Source: Eudromia elegans
Lineage: Eukaryota > Chordata > Aves > Tinamiformes > Tinamidae
NCBI GenBank assembly: GCA_003342815.1
Contig: PTEX01000474.1
Coordinates: 124,001-188,000 of the forward strand
Length of the DNA stretch: 64,000 nt
Direction of reading: 5' to 3'
Part shown: positions 8,011-64,000 of the stretch, piece after piece
Position numbering within the stretch: position 1 is the first letter of the stretch
Layout: each line of letters opens with the position of its first letter
The notes under the pieces: generated by a model
Told to the model about the DNA's origin: nothing
Databases searched by the model: none
Seen by the model: the letters and a program-made list of their open reading frames with translations, nothing else
Position numbers and translations under genes: made by a program

Positions 8011-10346
8011 GTTGCTCTGCAACTAAAAATAAAAACAACTGAATTGAATATTATACATCTCATAGCATTCTAAGCTGCATTCTTAAATGTCATCTGCTCC
8101 TTTTTAAACAGTTAACACAGCAACCTAATAGTCTGTCTATTCACAGGGTTTTTTTGAAGCGTGATTCAAATTAGTTTTGAAAAGTTGTATGAAATATGCC
8201 AAAATTCTGGACTTAAGTTCTTCATTTTATATTATAAATAGGTATCTACAGGTGCTAGAATTTATTTATTCTGCCTGAGGAGTAAATCTTGGAAAAAACC
8301 ATCATTGAAAGCCTAGGGGAAAAGTTTTGTGTAGCTGCTTATTATTGGTCCCTAAGATTTCAGCTCCCTGTCCCGCTAGGGCTCCTGCCTTGGAATCCTC
8401 CGCGTTTCTGAGCTGCAGTTACAGCTACCAGGGCTGTGGCACACACAAGTGTCACAGCCTCTTCTAGCAGAACTGAAATCAAATTTGCATCATCCTTTAA
8501 CTTGACAAGTTGTTACATACACTATAAGATTCTGTGTTAAAAATACTGTACATTAGGAGATCTGTGCAAAATAATATGCCCATTTACTCTCTAGACTCTA
8601 TCAGGGATAGAAACATACAAAATAGTGTTGCAAACTGAACATACCAGTACGTGAATAAAACCGTAGTGCTAAACTATTCCTCTATTAGTTTACTGGGAAC
8701 TTTGAAAATACAGCCTATTTTGTTTCAACTTGCAACAAAAATATCTTGAAACGTTCCAGTTTGTTCCCCATTTATACTGCAGCAAGAGCACATAGCAAAT
8801 GAAAGCCGAGCGGAGACCTGGCTGGGCCCAGCTGTACCATTTCAGAAAGGTCCTGGAAGGTCAGTGCTGCTCTTCCAGCATTACCACAATGGGGTTCTTC
8901 ATTCTGTTATGTATAAGGTGGCCCCTTTAAACCCCATTTGTCAGAAATTCAAAGTTCTCTTGACAAATCTAGAGATAAACTATTCACAAAATGTGATCAA
9001 AGCCAATGTGACCTAGACACTGATTGTTCTTACCCTAAGCCATCACTTGTTTCCTCTAACATCAGCCATCTCACAATACACAAAGTGACATCAGGTTTCC
9101 GTGGATGTTTCATGTTTCATCAACCAACTGGGAAGTGTCGTTGGCTGACCCTTTGCTCACCAATTAGTAAAACAAATTCAACGACAGTGTAGCTACCATA
9201 TATGTGGGTATATTATATAAATACAGAGTGAGTTAGCAAACTGCTATCGTTTGCAAGGTAGTGGCACATGAGTTTATAAAGTAGAACAGGACGTAGTGTA
9301 GGCGTAAGGTGGTGGATACCTTCCTGACTAAGGGGAACTCTCTACATGTTCCACCAAACATGTTCGCACAGTGAACACGCTGCTGGATGATTAAGAAAAT
9401 GAAAGAATTTTAAAAAATCCTCTAAACATGACAATGATACAACTGTAGGAAATGTTCTGCAATCCATCATCATCATAGCTGAGTACATTTCAGGAAGTGC
9501 AGTTTTTATATCCTCGAGTTAATTTAGTAACTCAGGAATATTGCCATAGTTGAGTTAACCAGCAGTAGTCACATTAAATGACTAAAATGGATGTAACACA
9601 TATAAAGAACTTTTAAAAAACAGGTTACACACACGTGCAGCATAGAAAATGAAAGTCTCAAGCTCACAAAATTAGAACTAGAAAGTTCAACGACTAACAC
9701 AGATTTCAGATAACCTGAAGCAAATATCTACATCCATTCCAAAAGAAAGAAGTTTCTCCTGTGGTAAACTGAAACACTTTATCTGGCCAAACAGACAAAA
9801 TAATTTCTTCTGCTGACATCCTGGATGAGAGCCAGTGTGATAAGATGTCGAATTAGTCCCATTTCGAATTACTCAGCAGCTTGCAAGTTTTGGTTCCAAC
9901 CCTTAAAGAGTGCTGAGAAATGGATAAATTTACTGCCCTGTTACACATGGACACAATTTCTTTGACTTGGGAAGCAACACTGAGCCATAAGATTGTCATG
10001 TTACAAAAGGCAGAAGAAGATTACAGTGAATCCACTTAAAAAATGTTCATAATATTCAGATGTTCACACCCTTAGATGGATTTTCATTGTTAAAGCTTTT
10101 CAGTTCACCTTGAAAAAATACAGGAAGAAAGTTTAAAGTGTAAACTGCTCATGAGAAGTTTTCACATAGAAAAAAGTTTTAAAAGTCCCAAAATCAGAGT
10201 GATGGTAATAAAAAAGTTAGCTACAGTACCTAGAACTTGGGCAGTGCTCTGGCAAGGTATTTGCAGATAGGTAGATGAAATGAAAGAGGAAAACTTATTT
10301 CTGTGACCGCTGGATATGAGAAATGTTTCCATTCATCAGTAGCAGT

Positions 10347-56961
<46,615 letters not shown>

Positions 56962-57558
56962 CTATGAAGAAGAAAATGTATCAAAATATTAAATTACTAA
57001 TAAAAGAAATTATTATAAAATTATTAAAATACATTTTAATGAAGAATGAATACATTTTCGTGAAGAACGAGCAGGCAATCTCAATTCACAAATTTCGAAA
57101 AGTTTCAGAAGAACTATTGTAATAGGGCTTTAGGAATATATTTCTCAGTAGAGCGCCTGTAATCAAAGACAGAGGTAAAGTTTAATTAGCTCACATACTC
57201 AGGAAATGTTATAAGCCATACCAGCAGGAAACCAGCAGAATTATTGATGCTATCTCATCCAACTGTGACTGCAAAATAAGGCAGTTCATTTTTACATGGC
57301 CTGATTTTACTGTTTAAATCATATGAAAACAAGGATACCATTTGTCTGTATTTATATATTTAAGTGCCATTAACATATTTTAATGTAATATTGTTTATTT
57401 TCATGTCTTTTCAGACCTTTTCGGTAAAATCTGTCTGTTGTTACCACACTTCAGAACATCTTACTCTGATAGAAGGTCTATTAACTTTCACTGGGGATAC
57501 TAATTGAATAAATCACAGTCCACTGTAAAGAAGATCTCTGGCTACTGAAAATCTGGGT

Positions 57559-58096
57559 AGTGGCAAAACCATTTGAGTACTGTGTGCAGTTCTGGGCTCC
57601 CCAGTGCAGGAGGGATGTGGAGCTGCTAGAGAGAGTCCAGCGCAGGGCCACAAAGATGATTAGGGGCCTGGAACATCTGCCCTATGAGGAAAGGCTGAGA
57701 GAGCTGGGCCTCTTCAGCCTGCAGAAGAGAAGACTGAGAGGGGATCTGATCAATGTATATAAATATCTCAAGGAAGGGAGTGAGGAGGAGGGAGCTGGCC
57801 TCTTCTCAGTGGTGGCCAGTGATAGAACTAGGGGAAATGGCCAAAAATTGAGGCACCTAAAGTTCCACAGGAACTTGAGGAAGAATTTCTTAACGGTGAG
57901 GGTGACAGAGCACTGGAACAGGCTGCCCAGAGAGGTGGTGGAGTCTCCTTCTCTGGAGATCTTCCAAACCCGCCTGGACATCACCCTGTGCCACATGCTC
58001 TAGGGGACCCTGCGTGTGCAGGGGGGTTGGACTAGATGACCTCTACAGGTCCCTTCCAACCCTAGCCATTCTATGATTCTATGATTCTATGATTCT
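57559..58096 (+). mobile_element. CR1 LINE, 3' portion with ORF2 C-terminus
   Basis: Plus-strand CR1 fragment of about 540 bases, antisense to ASAP2. It retains an open frame of 147 codons (57560-58003) matching the C-terminal end of the CR1 reverse-transcriptase polyprotein: [56 protein letters not shown] and [10 protein letters not shown]. The 3' end has GGGGGGTTGGACTAGATGAC and then ATTCTATG three times plus ATTCTG (58068-58096). It lacks the endonuclease and the reverse-transcriptase core, so it is immobile. This is the best preserved copy in the window. Confidence 0.97.
58068..58096 (+). repeat. CR1 3' terminal octamer repeat
   Basis: Three copies of ATTCTATG followed by ATTCTG, the terminal microsatellite recognised by the CR1 reverse transcriptase in place of a poly(A) tail. 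Confidence 0.95.
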
Positions 58097-60336
58097 GCAC
58101 ATAATAGAAAGAAATATACTGGTTTTCATTTATCTTTCCATATAAACTTTGAAATAAGTATTTTATGACATCCTGGAATTTAAGAGTTGGCAAGCAATCT
58201 GAAAAGAAAGTAAGCTTCCCTCAAGAGAAGAGAAGAATAAAATAATCACAGTTTTAGACTGGGTATCGGGACCATAATATTTTGATAAGGAAGGTGACTA
58301 AGAAAGACAGTAGGAATAAGATATTAGGCTGCAAGTACCAGCAACTGAAAGACTCTGTGAAGTCAGGTGAACCTCTTATGATTTGGGCCATGTTAGGCAG
58401 AGTTTAAACTATAACAATCCAAACAGATTGCAATGGAAAGCAATAAACAATATAGGGGAGGGGGTAGAAAATGCAAACGATCTGTTCAGGCTTCCTCTCC
58501 TAAAAAAAAAAAAAAAAGTCCTAAAATCAAGACCCTGTTGAATCATAAGCTGTCAATGTTTGTTTTTAAAATAATGCCCATAAAAACTGAATGAGCAACA
58601 TCTGGATCTTGCATATATAGGAGGCAGGTGGAAAGGTCTACAGTACAAAACACTGAGGTAAAATAGAACAACTTCAAGAAAAAACCAAAAACCAGATGAA
58701 AACATAATATGTTCCCACAGACCTGCAAAGTTAACGAGAGATGCTATCCAAGAGAAAAAGGAGAAGCAGGAATGATTTCATTTAAGATCACAACCTATGC
58801 AAGCTTTTCATTCTACTTCATTATTGTTATTAAAAGGGCTAACCTAAAGATCAATGCTTTCATTGCCTCAGTTTAATTATTGTTCAAATTCAGCTGATTT
58901 GGCACAAACTGAGACTAAATCACTTCTCAACAGCAGGGTGAAAAAAACTGTCCTTTTTTTTTCCTATCAAGTTAGAAAAAAAAAATAAAAGCAAATGGCA
59001 GCACCCTCAACTACTAACACAGACATATTTAAATATCAACCAGCTCTCAAAACAGTTCTGCATATTTCCTAAAACTTCAAGGCACAGCACCTAAACACAT
59101 GCTCCTAGGCGCAATTAGTTAACCTTGAAGAGACTTTGAAAAAAGATTAAAACAAAAAAGTAGGTTATTTTCAAAAGCATGCAGAATGATTGCCTATTCA
59201 AATTAACTCCTTCTTGTGTTGCTACCTGCACATTCTTCTAAACCAACTGTATTCTCCATGCTCCTACCTTACTTGTAACAAATACAAACATATATAATGC
59301 ATGAACTTGTCATTATTAGCCTAGTTAGACCAAGCATGCTTGCTCATATCTATAAATCAGCAAGTAGGATGCAAAAAAAAAAAAATCTACATTTTTTCCT
59401 TCCCCGGTTTTTTTTTTTGGAGATGCTTAAGCTAAACTATCTATCTAAAAATATACACTCACTTTTGGCAAAAAAAGCAGCATTAATATGTTGTTACTCC
59501 TACTCCATGTGTGCATAGTGAAATAAAATGAACAACTAAATCAAAGATGCCTCTACATTTTGACTATTTCATGCTTAAAAACATTAAAAGAGAGACATGC
59601 ACAGAGGTGCAGGAATGCTCCTCAGGATTTAAAGGCATCCTGTGGCAGAGGAACACTAGCAACTTCCACGTGTTTAGGAAGAAAAACATCGTTTGACCTG
59701 GATTCCGCTTCCAACACTGCTGCTTTGGCAGACTCGAGGCTTCCTCTGACAGCTTCCAACAAGGTAAGATGACAGAGACGGGATAATAAATTAAAACATC
59801 AGAAGTTGGAGAAGACTCAAAGGTGGAGAAAAAGAAGTGTCAGGAGGGAGAATGTAAAAATAAGCAGACGCTCAGTTGCCAGAAAAGAGGGTAGAGGCTA
59901 CAGCCAAGGCAGCATTTGCAAAGGGGAAAGATTTCAAACAGTTTAAGTGCAGATGGCCAAATGTTGATATTCTTGGTTTGCTAATCTTCCTATCTATTTT
60001 GGTAGCCTTTTTTCAGAGCAGTTTGGAATACTGATGCCTGCAGTAAACTATTTTGTACTGGCATTCAAACACACAAACAGTGTATGATATAGCACCTCTA
60101 GCTATTAATTCTGCATGTATTGCATGCCACACACTACAGATTTGGGACTTTGTGATCACAAAATGCACAATGGGACACTGCTTACTAAATAAGCACAAAG
60201 GGCAGCAAAAGCATTTTAATGCATTCTAAAAAGCATGTAGAATTGTAAAAGCAAAGGAAGAGACCGACCCAAGGTTACTCAAGCCCATCTTCCTGGCAAA
60301 TGGAGAATTCCCCATTGCACAGTTTCTAAAGTAAAC

Positions 60337-60367
60337 AGGTTAAACTAGGTTAAAAACTAGGTTAAAA
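60337..60367 (+). repeat. short GGTTAAA-type tandem, three copies
   Basis: AGGTTAAA occurs three times with spacers of three or five bases (CT or AACT plus the shared A). A small local duplication. Confidence 0.7.
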
Positions 60368-60499
60368 CATCTAAGTGATTGGTTTCCATTGCCTTCTCTG
60401 GAACTTTTCATCAAAATTTTTTCACAGTTATATCCCATTTATATGTGATTTATTATTTTCCTCTTCCACAATCATGTAGTTAGCTTTGAGCCAAACCAT

Positions 60500-60840
60500 A
60501 CACTTCCATTTCTTTTAAGCTTTCTTCATAAATCAACCTATTCAAACGCAGCTCGTTGGAGTTGTTCTCCTCTGAATTTCTTCCAGTTGGACCAATATCT
60601 TTTTGGCAAACAAATAACCGTAATGTTCCAGGCAGAGCTGAACTTTGTGCCATCTAAGAAGGAATTATTACATCTTGCTTTTCCTAGCACCTCAGAAAAG
60701 GAAACAACAAAAGGTCTGTTGCAATTGCTGCACCTTCATATCTCACTGAAAGAATAAGCTTAAGTAGCTCATTGCCAATGTCCAGTTTCATCCCCACATT
60801 AAGTTTTACATTTCTTCCTGATTATGCTAAATTTCAGCCT
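60500..60840 (-). mobile_element. possible ancient CR1-like remnant
   Basis: GTTGTTCTCCTCTGAATTTC and ATTTCTTCC words in order resemble reversed CR1 ORF2 sequence (the segment upstream of the VQFW motif). Similarity is weak, and no 3' end or terminal repeat is present. The limits are approximate. Confidence 0.3.
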
Positions 60841-63800
60841 TTCATTAGAGGGCTTAAAATGAAGGTCAGTCCTTACACTTATCTTCTTTTGTTGACTCCT
60901 CACCCAGTCTTAAAATATTGCTCTGTACAATCCTTTAATACTTCATTCAGTACAATCCTCTAAGATTTAAAACATATCTTTAGAAAGACATAACTAAGTC
61001 TACCAGCATCTATATCTTTTTCAGTATTAAGCCAATCTTTCCTCATGAATATCCGTAACAATGGAGGTCACAAAACGTAAATCACAAAACGTCACATCCG
61101 AGACTTCAAACTTCAACAGACATGTATATTTACACAGATATATTAGTAGCTTATCCTAAGCACTTAAATAGAGCTGTTCTAAACAAAATATATGTTTATG
61201 AAGGTCTTAGTCTCATAACTGAGTGTGACCCACTATCCTGGATAGAAAATTCTGGGCAGAAAATTTTGAGAGTTCAATGACAAGAAAAAAACCCAACTTT
61301 ATTATGGAGTTATCTTCTAAACAAGTCTCTTTTCTTCTTACATTTAAGAAAAGTGATGTAAAGTAGAACCAACAGTTAGAAAATTAAAATTATTACTGTT
61401 CTTTGATTTCTCCTGGCTAAAAAGCCAAGGATTACTAATCTAAGAATTAGTAGCTTCTCACATGGAATATCTTCCTCCCAGCTCTCAGATTCCACTCTAC
61501 TAATCCAGCATTTTTTATCAGCCCTTAATTTAAGTAAATGAAAGGGCTAAAAATATGTAGAAGAATGACAGCTAAAGAAACTGGAATGTGTTAAACAGCT
61601 ACCTCATTTTCACAAATCAAATTTCTTTTTAGGGAGTACTCACACAGATGACAGGCAATTACAGATTTTGTTTCTTTTCTGCAGAGCAGTCTAAGAATAG
61701 GACGTAAAAGAAAGAATATTTGAAGTGCAAACATGTTGTGCTGAGCTCTTCCTGTCCTAATATTTCTTATATTAAGACTCATCCCTTTATCACTTAGCAC
61801 TAAATCTGTCAGGAAGGCAGGGTATTTAAAATCATAAGCAAGTGACATGAACTACCTGGGAATTTACTTCTCCTCTTGAACAGGTATTTTAAAAATCATT
61901 TCCGATTTGAAGAATCTGAGTTCCTTAGAAATTGTTTTAGTTTTATGTTGTGCTAATTACGCTATTTAAAAGTGCATGTATAAAAGTGCAAAAAAACCCC
62001 ACAAATAGAAACCCAAGCAGCTCCAAGACTTGAACTTGAAAAAAATTTTTGCAGGAGCACTTTAGACCTACAGCTCCACATACCACCCAAGCCAAGCACT
62101 GACAGAACACATCAGCTTCTAGAAACAAAAATCAAAATACATGATAAAGCAACAGCTGGCAGTAGCCCTAAAGCTTTGCCAGTGTTAATAGCTTTGGCAT
62201 CTGTTCCAGTCTGAACATGTCCTCTCACTTCTTTCAACATTCCCCACTCGTTTCAGCTAAAGTCTGATTAAATTTGTGGAAATTAAGTGCCCTATGCAAC
62301 TAAGGGATAGATCTACTTTAAAAAGAACATCTTTCTGAATGGATTTCACAAATGGCAGGTTCAGGTTGTAATGTCCCTGCCTACACATCACATGGAACTA
62401 CAGACGACAACATACCTTGGTCATAAAGGAAGACTGTAAGAGAAGGATGTTCTTATACCACCAACATGCTTAAAGCATTTAGAGTTGTGTATTTCACAAC
62501 ATCATAAGAATACATGGGACTTGCTTTATATAAAGCTATGACCATAACAGGAAGGAATCCAGAATTATTTCCAACTATAGTACAGCACATTTTACACTAG
62601 GCGACTCCCTTGTAATCTTGTAGAAAACCGGAAAAACTTTTAAACTTAAAAACTTTTAAACAGATTTGCAAAATGACCAGAGTTACAAACCTTTTTTTTC
62701 CCCATATTAATTTCTAAGAGATAAAATTAAACCATAATTTGATTTAGTAATTCTCTGATAAACATATCAATTTTACTTATAAATATTTTCAAGCAAAAGA
62801 AATGCTTATATTTTTAAATGTATTTCTTTTGAGACAAAACTATTTTCCTAAAAAACGACACCCAATTCAGGGAGCATTAACTTCTTCTATTTCTTCACTT
62901 TTCCCTTGCTAATCAATAGAATACAAAAATCTTCAAACCTCAGCAATAGGAAGCAAATTAAGTACAAGGAGGACTTTAGACCTTTTCCCTCAACAGTCAG
63001 TATTAAAGATGAAAGGTGTCTGCTGTAGAAATATAAGAAAAAAATATCAAAATCATGTCCAAATGAAATTATTTTACACTTCAAAAACAGAGAAAACCAG
63101 AACCACAACCTGTAAAAAACCAGAAGACAGCTACTATCATGACATATCCATTTCTTTTATATACAAAATGACTGTCATTGTTGACAGTGAGAAGGCAGCA
63201 AAAAGACTTAGAAATATTTCTTTGAGAAGATGAACAAAATATATCGTGGATAAGACAAAAATAAAGAGATAAAGCCGATGAAACATAATTCTTAGTAGTC
63301 TAACTGGTCCAAGCACATCACACTTCATACAGACAATTACTTTGTCTTTGTTTTTCCTAGTTGTGGAAAAAAGTTACCTCCTTCAGAAATTTTTGCAAAT
63401 ATATCAATTGTTATTTTTAAGGTACTCAATAGGATTTTTTTTAACAGGGGTTTTTTTTTTAACTTTTATGTATCTTCTTAAAATACAACACATGGAAAGG
63501 ATGTAGCTTTTACTAGATTGGTTTTTAAACCCACCTAGACATCACATTTTACAGATCCATTTCTGAAATGAAATCACCATTTGGCAATTAAATATGATAA
63601 GAGAGTTGTTTTAGTCAACAGAAGGTATTAATTAGAAGACCCATTCTGTTTCCCTTCCCATATGGGCAGTCTCCTCAGGTTGACTGACTCACAGAGAGCA
63701 AGGCTGCCTCTATGACACAGAAGCTCAGACAACATTTGTGTATCAGCAGTTGTTACGAATCAATAGAACCAATATGAAGCACATTTCACTGCTGAAAAAA

Positions 63801-64000
63801 TATATTTAGGGCAGGATTCTCTCTCATCATCAATATGATGATTGAGCAAAAGGAGGGGACAGCATCAGGCAGTGAATGGGACTGCCCTAAATCACATCAG
63901 CTGGAAACATTCCCCTAAGAACCAATTACAACCAGCTGGCTGCAAACTACAGACATTTGGTCTAGATTCACAAAAGCATTTAATATCTCTACATCCCATT

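Larger units (their letters stand above)
7870..10346 (-). other. ASAP2: ASAP2 3' UTR
   Basis: This stretch runs from the TAA (10349-10347) to the most distal AATAAA. It is AT-rich, has no coding frame, and no transposon is recognised. A Pumilio-type motif (TGTATATA on the minus strand) lies at 8003-8010 near the 3' end. The boundary at 7870 is inferred from the signal. Confidence 0.7.
56962..64000 (-). other. ASAP2 intron continuing past the right edge
   Basis: At least 7.0 kb without a recognisable upstream ASAP2 exon. I searched for the expected BAR segment KELTALFKNL on the minus strand and did not find it. Contents: a CR1 copy at 57559-58096, a 16-A run at 58502-58517, a short GGTTAAA tandem near 60337-60367, and a possible ancient CR1 remnant near 60500-60840. 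Confidence 0.75.

Noticed and set aside
63365..63410. Possible upstream ASAP2 exon (GTAACT donor after GAAGGAG on the minus strand)
   Set aside because: No acceptor upstream and the translation does not match the expected BAR segment.

Overview
The window is vertebrate nuclear DNA, almost certainly from a bird. The evidence is GT-AG introns, a CpG-island promoter, and several CR1 retrotransposon tails, one ending in the ATTCTATG octamer repeat typical of avian CR1. The species cannot be named from the sequence. Three genes are recognisable, in the same order and relative orientation as I recall for human 2p25.1 (ASAP2, ITGB1BP1, CPSF3). No bacterial operon, CRISPR array, virus or undescribed gene system was found.

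Layout. (1) Positions 1-830 are a CpG-rich bidirectional promoter. CPSF3, the pre-mRNA 3'-end endonuclease, leaves on the minus strand with only its first coding exon (168-238) in the window. ITGB1BP1 (ICAP1) leaves on the plus strand. (2) Positions 645-7368 carry the complete ITGB1BP1 coding sequence in six exons. All phases agree and give 200 residues, the length of the mammalian protein. (3) About 7631-7870 is a short tail-to-tail gap with opposed polyadenylation signals. (4) From about 7870 to the right edge lies ASAP2 on the minus strand, with a roughly 2.5 kb 3' UTR and 25 coding exons (10347-56961). These exons add up to 2745 nt in one frame, or 914 residues: the rest of the BAR domain, then PH, ArfGAP zinc finger, ankyrin repeats, proline-rich region and SH3 to the stop. 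The first ~115 residues lie beyond position 64000.

ITGB1BP1 and ASAP2 both act at integrin adhesions. ITGB1BP1 binds the beta-1 integrin tail through a PTB domain. ASAP2 is an Arf GTPase-activating protein linked to paxillin and Pyk2/Src signalling. Their tail-to-tail arrangement is therefore suggestive but may be only conserved synteny. CPSF3 is housekeeping and shares the promoter island with ITGB1BP1.

The rest is AT-rich intron with four clear CR1 fragments, two possible ancient ones, homopolymer tracts and some structured motifs. The items most worth a second look are an overlapping upstream ORF at the ITGB1BP1 start, opposed poly(A) signals between ITGB1BP1 and ASAP2, a short basic insertion at the CPSF3 N-terminus, a CpG-dense patch around ITGB1BP1 exon 5, an enlarged frame-neutral exon in the ASAP2 proline-rich region, and a palindromic repeat cluster in an ASAP2 intron.
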